Position numbers and translations under genes: made by a program. A stretch of 21,652 nucleotides of DNA, from assembly GCA_008704415.1 (NCBI GenBank), contig VXIS01000520.1, forward strand, positions 1 through 21,652. Direction: 5' to 3'. Each line of letters begins with the position of its first letter. Positions within the stretch are counted from its first letter, which is position 1. This DNA is from Sphaerosporella brunnea. Its lineage: Eukaryota > Ascomycota > Pezizomycetes > Pezizales > Pyronemataceae. The notes beneath the pieces were generated by a model. That model ran no database searches and was not told the DNA's origin. It saw only the letters and a program-made list of their open reading frames with translations. Positions 10,201-17,645 of this stretch are shown piece by piece.

Positions 10201-11010
10201 TCGCTCTTGTCGGCGCTGTGCCAGCTTCTGTTGCTCAGTCCTCAGTCGCTGCTCTTCGGTCGGTGCCCGCAACGCGGCAGAAAGGGCTGAGGGGCTTCTG
10301 ATTCTGGCCTTGGGGGCATCCTCCTCGTCTGAGTCAACAAGATCCTCAGGCTTGAATTTCCGGCGTCGTTCTTGTCGGCGTTGTGCCAGCTTGAGTTGCT
10401 CATCCCTCAGTCGCTGCTCTTCGGTCGGTGCCCGCAACGCAGCAGAAAGGGCAGAGGGTCTTCTAACTCTGACCTTGGGGGCATCCTCCTCGTCGGAGTC
10501 AACAAGATCCTCAGGCTTGAATTTCCGGCGTCGTTCTTGTCGCCGTTGAGCCAGCTTCTGTTGCTCAGTCCTCAGTCGCTGCTCTTCGGTCGGTGCCCGC
10601 AACGCGGCAGAAAGGGCTGAGGGGCTTCTGATTCTGGCCTTGGGGAAAATCGCCTCATCAACGGAGTCAACCGCAAGATCCTCAGGCTCGACTTTCCGGC
10701 ATTGTTCTTGTCGGCGTTGTGCCAGCTTGAATTGCTCGGCTCTGACTCGCTGCTCCTCGGTCGGTCCCCGCAAGGCAGCGAAATCAATGGCGGAGACGCT
10801 TCTAACGAGTCTGCCATTGCGCTGTGACTTGTCCTTGTCGGTGGGGGTGCGGACACGGCCGATTAGGTCGAGCGTGTTGCGGCGCACGAATGATAGTGGT
10901 GAAGTGGCTTTGTCAGGTGATTTTGAAGGTGCGCTTGGGACTGTGTAGTTCTCGAACGACATCGCAGCGCCGCCGATTGAAGGTTTCCTGCTCGGTTTGT
11001 GGGATTTCAT
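7216..11010 (-). CDS. Large repeat-containing coiled-coil protein, 1246 aa, two exons
   Basis: Exons are 11010-8184 and 8129-7216, separated by a 54-nt phase-1 intron with donor GTAAAC, branch GTCTAAC and acceptor CACAG. Residues 71-403 hold six repeats of about 55 residues with cores such as RAPTEEQRLR, KLAQRRQERRRKF and VDSDEEDAP, alternating strongly basic and acidic stretches. A Ser-rich linker precedes a Lys/Glu/Ala-rich predicted coiled coil (about 423-545). Three related basic motifs follow: KRKNSLFRS (about 550), KRKHIFFGARS (about 646) and KRRHSLFRATS (about 732). The middle is Ser/Pro-rich and disordered-looking. The last 130 or so residues are richer in Trp, Tyr and Phe (for example KHWDWNALEL) and could form a small folded domain. 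No signal peptide or membrane segment is apparent. I do not recognise the family. A scaffold or cytoskeleton-linked role is conceivable but unsupported. Confidence 0.85.
8130..8183 (-). other. Spliceosomal intron of the repeat-containing coiled-coil gene
   Basis: A 54-nt intron in minus orientation: GTAAAC donor, CTAAC branch point, CACAG acceptor. It joins two long open frames (2827 + 914 nt = 1247 codons) that otherwise end at 8170 and lack a normal start at 8142. Confidence 0.88.
9802..10800 (-). repeat. Six tandem 165-bp coding repeats
   Basis: Six consecutive units, each about 55 codons, encode residues 71-403 of the large coiled-coil protein. Units 2-5 are nearly identical in protein and DNA. 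Units 1 and 6 are diverged and share the variant opening IDFAAL. This is the pattern expected when internal units expand by unequal crossing over while the edges decay. Confidence 0.9.
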
Positions 11011-11679
11011 GACGATTTCTGGGGGACGAGGATTACAGTAGCGGTGGTGGTGGTTAACAGGAAGGAGATAAGGAGTTTAACGGTGGTGGTGGTGGTGGTG
11101 GTGGTGGGAAAGTGAGGATGGGCAAGGAGGTTGAGGTTGAAGGTAGCGAATGGATATTGTATTGCTTGCTTTATAGAATGAAGGTTAGCTACGTTTTTCT
11201 CGCGAGCTTAGTTAAACAATAAAGCCTCCTCAAAAAAGCTTCCTCCAACAATAAACCCAATCATAAATTATCACCCACCCACCAACTGCTCCTCCAGAGA
11301 TTCCTTGAGCAACACCGCCCCTTTGAGGCTCGTCCCAACTGTCACTGTGCTGTACCAAAGCCCTGCAACGAATGCCAGCAGCACCATACAGGCTCAAAAA
11401 AAAAAAAGAAAAAACCCACCAGGCGGCTCGCCGCCACCGGTACGCTACGTACCATCACAGCAGCCGGCATCATCACCCTTCATCACTCGCCACCAGCCTT
11501 GCTTACACCAACCACGTGTACACGCATCCTTAGCAGAACGCGAGACAACAAGGCTTTGGTGCGCACAATCCCATCAATCATCGCCAAAAGCACAATCCCA
11601 CCTCTCACATAAATAAAGACCGTCGACATGACTTCTCTCACTTCCATCCCATCATTCTTATCAGCAAAAAACGTCAGCC
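11011..11679. promoter_or_regulatory. Divergent intergenic region with GGT microsatellite and a TATA-like box
   Basis: This 669-bp spacer separates the minus-strand coiled-coil gene from the plus-strand orphan gene, so it probably carries both promoters. A GGT trinucleotide run lies at about 11080-11105, close to the coiled-coil gene start. An ATAAATAAA box at 11609-11617 lies about 63 bp before the ATG at 11680, and a pyrimidine-rich stretch between them fits a fungal transcription start. An A-rich run is at about 11396-11415. No separate gene is seen. Confidence 0.5.
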
Positions 11680-12250
11680 ATGGACCATCTCCACCAAAAA
11701 CTCTCGCACTTCAAACACCGTCTTAGAAATTGGCTTAGGAAAGAGGGGGAAAAGGAAGAGCTCCCGAGTGTAGCTAGGACTATCGTGCTGCAAGTAGTAC
11801 CGATTGCTGTGCCGATATCGATGAGGGTTCCAGAGGAGTTTATCACCAGGGACACAACTTCTTCTGCACTGCCGCCGGTAGGGAAAATGGCCGGCTCTCC
11901 ACCACCTAAAGGGTTCGACGAGATTTATGAAGCGTTTTCGGATATAAGTTTGAGTATTAGCTCCGCAGAGGAGGAGGGGGAGGAGGAGGAACTTCCAGTA
12001 GAGTTCCAATGTATGTACTCTACTCCATAATCTACGAAGCATATACTGACAATGTACAGTTCCGCTCCCCTCGAGGGGTGGGCCCCCGCAAGAGGTGGTT
12101 GTATCGTTTAGCCAGCGCTTTGAGAGCGAAAGGTATAGCTGCGACGCTGGTTACGCGTATACTGCCAGCTTGCAGAACAATGGGCTCTGTTCTGGTAACC
12201 GGATTCCGGTGGGACACTGGCCTGGGAGAGACCGTGTGATATTTGGCTGA
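11680..12250 (+). CDS. Hypothetical protein, 173 aa, two exons
   Basis: Exons are 11680-12010 and 12060-12250. The 49-nt intron has textbook signals: GTATGT donor, ATACTGAC branch point, TACAG acceptor. Splicing in phase 1 gives 174 codons to TGA at 12248-12250; unspliced, the frame stops at 12028. The ATG has a good context (cagccATGg) and a TATA-like box about 63 bp upstream. The N-terminal 25 residues are basic and helical (for example KHRLRNWLRK). A run of about 10 acidic residues near residue 100 precedes the intron. The C-terminal half contains two Cys and several Gly/Tyr. No domain is recognised and no signal peptide is obvious. The quality of the splice signals makes this a better candidate gene than its anonymous sequence suggests. 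Confidence 0.6.
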
Positions 12251-12960
12251 AATCGTGGCTACTTCGGGGCATGGATCCATGGAACGGAGAAGCGGGAAGA
12301 CGAGGCTGTGCGATGAAGGTGGTTATAAACGCGGAGGTTTGCGGTACTGTAGAGGGATGGCATTTCGGAGGGAGCAGCGTGGGGGTCTTTGGGCGATTCG
12401 TTTCCTTTTGTGGGCCCTTTTTTTAGGACTCGCTGGGATGGGGTTCTTGTTGATTAGGCTTGCGGGATTGGGGCGGATCTGTATTTTAGCTTGCGCTTGT
12501 ACTTTTTGGGGTTTTTTTGTGAGATATCGAAATTATAATTAGAAATTTAAGAATATTACCCGTGTTACCCTTGCATGGCATGTGAAGTTAATCAATCCCC
12601 GGACTTTGCTTGACTCGACGTGCGACTCCAATTCCTTCCGCTTTCCCACCAGCCTCGACATGCTCTTCGGCAACTGCTCAAGTGTGCTGGGCCGCCGAGA
12701 ACCCGAGCGGAGTGGCAGGCAAACAGTCAACTCACCAGCACCCAGTAGGCCATGGCCCACCGCCGAAAGCAGGCCCCGCTGGAAGCACATACAAGCAAGA
12801 TGTAAGTAAACACGAGACAACTGAGCATTGCGAGCAAGAGCGCTGTCGGCTATCTCCGCATCCATCGGTGACACCTCAAGCACCTCGGCCCCCGTGGCCA
12901 ACGTCCCCCATCCTCTCGATCCTCCTTCTCACGGCTCTTCGCAACTTACAATCCTGCAAA

Positions 12961-13116
12961 CCAATAAAAGCGCATCATCTCTGGCACAGATAGACAGCTC
13001 CACGCCTCGCCTGGCACCGGGAACCAAAACCCGCCTAAGCCCCCCCCACCCCCCCACTTCTCACCGCAAACATGGCCATGGGGGCTCCTCTGGAACCGCT
13101 CGTGCCCTATATATAA
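12961..13116 (+). promoter_or_regulatory. Putative CCAAT and TATA promoter elements of the GNAT gene
   Basis: CCAAT is at 12961-12965 and TATATATAA at 13108-13116, in the order and orientation of a plus-strand RNA polymerase II promoter. The next downstream coding start I trust is 13482, which implies a 5' leader of about 340 nt. That leader contains upstream ATGs. Confidence 0.45.
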
Positions 13117-13176
13117 TTTCCAGCCCAGATCCGAATTTCTCTCACCGACAAAGAAGATCGAAATTAAACACGCATC

Positions 13177-13221
13177 ATGCGAACCGACCCAAGCGAGCTG
13201 TCAACCGCTGTGCAAGGCTAA
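13177..13221 (+). other. Upstream ORF, 14 codons, in the putative GNAT leader
   Basis: ATG at 13177 reads MRTDPSELSTAVQG and stops at TAA 13219-13221, about 60 bp after the TATA box and 260 bp before the main start. If transcription begins at that TATA box, this would be the first ATG on the mRNA and could lower or condition translation. It has not been shown to be translated. Confidence 0.3.
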
Positions 13222-13481
13222 CACGCGACGGTGGCGTAGGGCGCTCTTGCTCCCCCCCCCCCCCACTGCACACCGCAAAAAACAAACTGCACTGAGTGAC
13301 ACACGAGTGATGCAACATGTCGTAGCGGGCCGTGCGGTGTGTGTGTCGGCTCCACCGCCGGCCGCGTGCACGCCTCCAGTGCAGCGGACGATACATGTCT
13401 GACTCATCCTCGCCACCCGCGGTTTACATTACAAAAAGGCCCGTCTGCCCTTTCCCTGCCCCTGCACCTCCGCCTCCAACC

Positions 13482-14201
13482 ATGCCGGACCCAAAGCCTC
13501 CTCCACAATACGTCATCAAAACCCACGAACACTTCCTAACCTCCACCGACCCCTCCCTCCTCGATGTGGCGGAGGTACACGCCTACATCTCGGAGCGCTC
13601 GTACTGGGGACGCGGCATTCCATATTCCATCATGCAGCGGGCCCTGGAAAACAGTTTAGTTGTGGGGCTGTATGATACTTCTATGGATAGAGGGGACGGC
13701 AGGTGGAAGCAGGTGGGATTTGGTCGCTGGGTCACGGATCAGGCGACGTTCGCGTACCTGAGCGATGTTTTTGTGGTGGAGGAGTACCAAGGGAGGTGAG
13801 TTATTCGTTCCCCTCCCCCACCCTTTTTGTGAGGGGGGCTGATGATAAAAGGGGTCTGGGCAAGTGGCTCGTCGAGTGCCTCATGTCCTTGCCGCAGCTG
13901 GAGACTCTCAGACGACTGCTGTTGATTACGGGAGGCGCGGAGCAGCTGTATCAGAAGTATGCGGGGTTTAGGATTGTGACCCCAGGTATTTTACCCATCG
14001 TGGTTGGCCAGTGTCGACGCAAAGCTGATCATGGAAGGGACCGGCGTTTATACGTATATGGAGATTGTCAGGAGTACGGAAGAGCTGTATGGGAGTATTG
14101 CTAAGGAGGAGGTACGGGTCGAGGTGCATATGGGGATGGAGAGCGGGGATGGGAAGACACTGATGGAAAGATTGGAGGAGGGGCGGTTGTTGGCGAATTG
14201 A
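13482..14201 (+). CDS. GNAT-family N-acetyltransferase, 203 aa, three exons
   Basis: Exons are 13482-13795, 13852-13985 and 14038-14201. Intron 1 (56 nt) runs from GTGAGT to AAAAG; intron 2 (52 nt) from GTATTT to GGAAG. Each has a GCTGAT branch-like site. The lengths sum to 204 codons. GNAT enzymes transfer the acetyl group of acetyl-CoA to an amine. The signature is motif A, DVFVVEEYQGRGLGKWLV, with the acetyl-CoA-binding QGRGLG at residues 103-108; intron 1 falls inside its first Arg codon. LYQKYAGFRI is the usual motif B region, and the N-terminal STDPSLLDVAEVHAYISERS is typical of small fungal GNATs. The ATG at 13482 is chosen because the family-like sequence begins there, although the frame stays open to 13332. 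Substrate unknown; probably soluble. Confidence 0.85.
13796..13851 (+). other. Intron 1 of the GNAT gene
   Basis: A 56-nt intron: GTGAGT donor, GCTGATGA branch-like site close to the 3' end, AAAAG acceptor. Its removal rebuilds the acetyl-CoA-binding motif QGRGLGKW, which is strong evidence that it is genuine. Confidence 0.9.
13986..14037 (+). other. Intron 2 of the GNAT gene
   Basis: A 52-nt intron: GTATTT donor, AAGCTGATC branch-like site, GGAAG acceptor. It joins GFRIVTP to GTGVYTYMEIVRS, a normal continuation of the acetyltransferase fold. Reading through instead leads to a stop at 14102-14104 in a poorer frame. Confidence 0.75.
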
Positions 14202-14604
14202 TGGAAGGGAAGAAGTGTAAGAGTATTCAACATGAGGCCGCTGCGCATGCCCGCACCGCCCGTTTCATGAACATTGCTGCCCCCCTTTAAAGGAGATCCC
14301 TTCAGTTGTTCGTTTTCGATAATCAAAGCTCCTACACTGAGAGATATTTCTCCGAGATGAGGCGAGTGATATAATATGATTTTCCGACCTGAGAAGTCAC
14401 GTGCTTTGCACCGAAAAGTAAACTTCATACCACAACCCGTCAACCACTCAACCCCCATAGCTATCGACACCATCACCTGCAGGATACTCACAGTCTCGGA
14501 AAAGAAATTAGCAACGAGGACCACATCTTTATCACTATCACCACCGCACCCGCTGCGCTGAGCAGCAGATACCCCACAAAACGAACTTACACCCATCCGG
14601 CCCA
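14202..14604. other. Intergenic spacer
   Basis: About 400 bp between the GNAT stop and the next plausible ATG. It should contain the GNAT 3' UTR and the next promoter. I see no RNA gene, repeat or convincing ORF; the open minus-strand frame here is a shadow. Confidence 0.4.
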
Positions 14605-15463
14605 ATGACGGACATCGCGCATGCTGGATCGCGCTGGGAGGCGCTCGTGGGAGCTCCCAGACGTTCCCAGTCTGCCTCAACTATAATCACCGAGAAGAGA
14701 GCCAGATGTCAGCTGTCGTGGGGCCCTTTCTGGACGACAGTGATTGACCCTGGTTTGTAAAGCGATTTTTCTTTGCATTGGCCAGATGAACTGATATGGT
14801 ACAGATGATACAACCCTCGACGGCCTGGGGAAACGCGGATGGGCAGCTCTGAGCAAGCTTAGCGAAAAGGAATGTGATGTGTTTGTAGCGAAGCAGGCTA
14901 TACTCCATGCGCAATCACAGCGTGAAAAAAAGCGAGAACGCCCAGGAGGATCCAGAACGGCAAATACCTCAACCATAGACATCATCATCGCAGCGAAAAT
15001 ATCGACTCTGCAGACTTTAGGACGGCGATGAAAGACGTTGCTTCTGATCGTCACGATAACCCTATGGATGACGGAGAATCAGATGGCAGCCTGAACAATC
15101 TGGAAACAGATCCGAAGAATGTGACCGGCACACCAGAAGGAAGGAACAGGGACGGAACGAATGCCTCAGCGCAGGAGCACAGGCCAGCGTACCAGACTGG
15201 CGACTGCCAATTCAACACTTCTGAAAATCTGGTTCGACACTCGCTGAGTATAGTGGCGCTACTAGCAGTGCGCCAGTAGAGCACGGTTGGTTTCCACGGC
15301 GGTGTTGGGGGAGAGCAGAGCCGCGATGTTGAATGGCCTGGTGGATCTCTTGGCGGAAACCCTGAATTGTCTACCTGCCAATGATGTTCAGACATTCATC
15401 GAGTGCTTTGTCCCTGATCTCACAGAGTTGGTGGGATCGCACAATGGTGGCGGACAGGGTTGA
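14605..15463 (+). CDS. Probable multi-exon hypothetical gene, exon structure uncertain
   Basis: Three coding-like stretches follow one another. Exon 1 (14605-14752) joins exon 2 (from 14805) through a 52-nt intron with GTTTGT donor, ACTGAT branch and TACAG acceptor, giving WTTVIDP-DDTTLDGLGKRGWAALSKLS. Unspliced further, exon 2 ends at TGA 15029-15031 and gives 124 residues. Alternatively a 92-nt intron (14922-15013) enters the open frame 15028-15279, rich in Asp, Asn and Gly. The last stretch, up to TGA 15461-15463, reads MLNGLVDLLAETLNCLPAND followed by more helical, protein-like sequence, in the same frame as exon 2. I could not find a clean splice for the final join; the shortest in-frame option is a 45-nt intron with a poor GTTCGA donor. 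No domain is recognised. A two-exon 124-residue gene followed by decayed coding sequence is an alternative. Confidence 0.4.
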
Positions 15464-15727
15464 ATTCCAAGCCTGATAAAAACACAGTGTTCCTTAACTG
15501 TAGTGTACAGACCCGCTAAAAAGAAGAGACCACGATGTATCTCAAAGGTAATGAAGCCTAAGTACTTGTACGTAGGAAGACAAGGAGTTGGCAGCTACCT
15601 ATTACGACTGTATAATCTATTCTCTCGTTTTCTACTCAATTGAAGTGATATTTCTCAAAAGCCTCATGCGGGCACTACCAACAAAAAACGCCGAAACAAA
15701 AAATGGAACAGCGTGAGTGACATCGTA
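15464..15727. other. Spacer with the tRNA terminator
   Basis: About 260 bp with no ORF of note. It contains the oligo-T terminator of the minus-strand tRNA gene near 15700 and presumably the 3' UTR of the upstream hypothetical gene. Confidence 0.45.
15698..15703 (-). terminator. RNA polymerase III oligo-T terminator of the tRNA-Gly gene
   Basis: Six T on the minus strand (AAAAAA on plus), about 25 nt beyond the tRNA 3' end. Fungal RNA polymerase III normally stops at five or more T. Confidence 0.65.
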
Positions 15728-15810
15728 TGATTCAGCCGGGATTCGAACCCGGGTCAGGCGCAGAATGCTACTGATGGCAAGCGCCTATGATACCCCTACA
15801 CTACTGAATC
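15728..15810 (-). tRNA. tRNA-Gly(GCC) with a 12-nt intron
   Basis: Read on the minus strand, the acceptor stem GATTCAG pairs perfectly with CTGAATC and is followed by discriminator A. The D-arm contains TAGTGTAGGGGTATCA, with B-box/T-arm GGTTCGAATCC on stem CCGGG/CCCGG. The anticodon stem GGCGC/GCGCC encloses 19 nt that begin TTGCCA, placing anticodon GCC at 15776-15778. Removing 12 nt (about 15763-15774) immediately after the base 3' to the anticodon leaves a normal seven-base loop and a 71-nt mature tRNA. That is the canonical tRNA intron position. CCA is not encoded, as usual in eukaryotes. Confidence 0.93.
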
Positions 15811-15961
15811 GTTGGGTTTACAAGTGTGTCATTTGAGCCACAGCATCTCCTCCGACCGTACCACAACACAAAACTCCGTGAGCTTGTCCAAGTGACGCAT
15901 GGACCCAGGATGACAAAGAAACGAGCGATCACTCACGTGGCGACACTTTGCTAGCTAGGGA

Positions 15962-16373
15962 CTAGAGTCGATCACATGACTTTCGGACGCGCTGCCCTTT
16001 CGGACAAAAGGGTTTAGCGTGACAGGGGGGTCTTACACCGGTGATATCTCGACAACAAAACATCCAATTGCCATGAGACTGAAAACAAGGGAAGACTAGA
16101 TATAGAAGAGTAGATTAGTGCAGGGAGCGATGTTTTGGAGAAGACCCTGCTTTTCTCTGGCCACGGAGAGCGTAGTCAGCTGCAATATTGCGAGCAAAAA
16201 ACTGTGGCATTCTGCAAGATCCAGTAAGTGCGAGAACACCAATGACTTGGCTGTAAGTTGTCTAGAAAATATCTATAGATGGTCTTCAAGGATTAAGAAG
16301 CTTGGGTGAGGGTCCGGGGGCATCCAGAGCGGGGATAACATCACCGCCGTTCCCGCCGGCATCGCCGCCCACC
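15962..16373 (+). repeat. Left terminal inverted repeat of the foldback element
   Basis: A 412-bp arm matching the reverse complement of 16808-17210. It carries two direct copies of CTTTCGGAC (15980-15988 and 15997-16005), 17 bp apart, near its outer end, a placement typical of transposase-binding subterminal repeats. The inner boundary is near CATCGCCGCCCAC. Confidence 0.9.
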
Positions 16374-16807
16374 CCCCATGACACCCAGGCCGAGTACACT
16401 CACTTTAGAGATTACACAGCCTGCTAGGGCCTGAAAGCACTTGAATACAATTTTTTGGCGGATTTTGCGGCCGCTGAACATACTGTTGGGAGGCGTGGTG
16501 CGTCCGCTCAGGTAAGACTTAGCTAGGCGGAGAAAATTCAGAAAGCTTTTCAAATGGGCTCAAACTTCCTGACATTCTTCTCTCTGTAACTAGAGAGCGA
16601 TTAGAAATAGTATAGAATCCATAGGGTCGCAAACACTGTTATCCTACGCCGAGTCGATTTTGTCCTGAGGGGTGCCAGCAAAACAGCGGGATTAGAGGCT
16701 GAAAGTAGGCCAAGTAATGTTAGAAAGTTTTTACAGACTGGAGAAATATTTTTGGCTGTCTGCATCACTCTAGGGCGCGTTTTGAGGAAAGTGCTAGTTA
16801 CCAGGCA
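16374..16807. other. Central loop of the foldback element
   Basis: 434 bp between the inverted arms. Only short ORFs are present and none resembles a transposase. A small palindrome, CTCTCT...AGAGAG, sits at about 16580-16600. I see no further structure. Confidence 0.6.
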
Positions 16808-17210
16808 GTGGGCAGCGATGCCGGCGGGAACTGCGGTGATGTTATCCCCGCTCTGGATGCCCCCCGGACCCTCACCCAAGCTCTCTAACCCTTGAGTACC
16901 ATCAATAGAAATTTTCTAGACAAGTTACAGCTGAGTTGCAAGTGCTCTCGCTCCTACACAATGCCGCAACCCCCGACCCACAATAGTGCGGCTGACCACG
17001 CTCTCCGCGGCCAGAGAAAAGTAGGATCTTCTCCAAAACATCGCTCCCTGCACTAATCTACTCTTCTATATCTAGTCTTCCCTTGTTTTCAGTCTCATGG
17101 CAATTGGAATGTTTTGTTGTCGAGATATCGCCGGTGTAAGACCCCCCTGTCACGCTAAACCCTTTTGTCCGAAAGGGCAGCGCGTCCGAAAGTCATGTGA
17201 TCGACTCTAG
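16808..17210 (-). repeat. Right terminal inverted repeat of the foldback element
   Basis: A 403-bp arm, the inverted partner of 15962-16373. In the outer 220 bp I count six substitutions, all transitions, and one single-base indel relative to the left arm. The outer end reads ...GATCGACTCTAG. Confidence 0.9.
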
Positions 17211-17480
17211 CTTAGAGCTGTCCGTTTGAGCTGCACGTCCGTCTCGCGTCTAATACAAACGCAGACGCGTCTCGAAATCGCTGTGGTCGATTCGACATCT
17301 TATCTCCGTGGAGGAAACATCGCCCCTGATCTCTCCCATAAGCGCGCTTGCCACACCTGCAAGTATCCGCACCTGCATCCCATCCCCCCTGCAGTGGGTC
17401 AGCTGCTTTGCTTTACTTCTTTCCAGCTTGTTTTCTTCTTCGCCACCATAACCACCACCACCCGTCTGTCGTGAAATCCA

Positions 17481-17645
17481 GATGAACCGTCAGCTCCGCG
17501 CATTCCTGCGTCCACAGCAACAACACCGCATGACCATCGCACCGAGCACCGCCTCGGTTGAGGATGCAGAAGCGTCAACATCCAAGCTCGCATTCTTCAG
17601 CGGGTTCGAAGAGTACCATTCCCTCATCCCGTCCTCGTGGCCGTA
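17481..17645 (+). other. Overlapping upstream ORF before the BTB gene
   Basis: ATG at 17481 opens a 54-codon frame (starting MNRQLRAFLRPQQQ) that ends at TAG 17643-17645, overlapping the first 82 bp of the BTB coding sequence in another frame. If both lie on one mRNA it would compete with the main start. It could instead be chance. Confidence 0.25.

Larger units (their letters stand above)
12251..13481. other. Intergenic region with promoter elements and poly-C tracts
   Basis: The left part is T-rich and probably the 3' UTR of the orphan gene. A minus-strand open frame, 12901-12539, contains a helical stretch (LEQLPKSMSRLVGKRKELES) and a GTGAGT donor-like site near 12733. I could not build a convincing exon chain, so no gene is called. 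C-runs occur at 13040-13055 (8 and 7) and 13252-13264 (13). The right part holds a CCAAT box, a TATA box and an upstream ORF that probably belong to the GNAT gene. Confidence 0.4.
15962..17210. mobile_element. Non-autonomous foldback-type DNA element, about 1.25 kb, long TIRs
   Basis: The two ends are inverted copies of about 400 bp (15962-16373 and 16808-17210) around a 434-bp non-coding centre. The outer 220 bp match at about 97 percent by eye; the inner parts are more diverged, with small indels. The outermost sequence is CTAGAGTCGATCAC and its complement. The flanks fit either a TA duplication (15963-15964 and 17208-17209) with the element starting GAGTCGATC, or a CTAG duplication. No ORF looks like a transposase, so it would depend on an enzyme encoded elsewhere. 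It lies between a tRNA gene and the 5' side of the BTB gene. TA duplication would suggest the Tc1/mariner group, but assignment is tentative. Confidence 0.85.

Noticed and set aside
9386..10549. 387-codon plus-strand ORF
   Set aside because: It is the antisense shadow of the six coding repeats and coiled coil of the minus-strand gene and has the expected Ser/Arg/Cys-rich shadow composition.
12243..12542. 99-codon ORF with a hydrophobic segment
   Set aside because: The T-rich sequence after the orphan gene stop is better explained as 3' UTR; the hydrophobic run follows from T-rich codons.
12539..12901. Minus-strand small gene
   Set aside because: One stretch looks helical and there is a GTGAGT site, but candidate introns are too short or shift to a frame that is no better. 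No consistent model was found.
14048..14680. 210-codon minus-strand ORF opposite the GNAT gene
   Set aside because: It overlaps the well-supported acetyltransferase exon 3 and has no domain signal.
16601..16879. Minus-strand 92-codon ORF inside the foldback element as a transposase
   Set aside because: Too short, no acidic catalytic pattern, and it runs from the loop into the right arm.
15728..17210. CRISPR-like or phage attachment structures beside the tRNA
   Set aside because: The genome is eukaryotic, there are no spaced direct repeats, and the tRNA 3' end is not duplicated at the element boundary.
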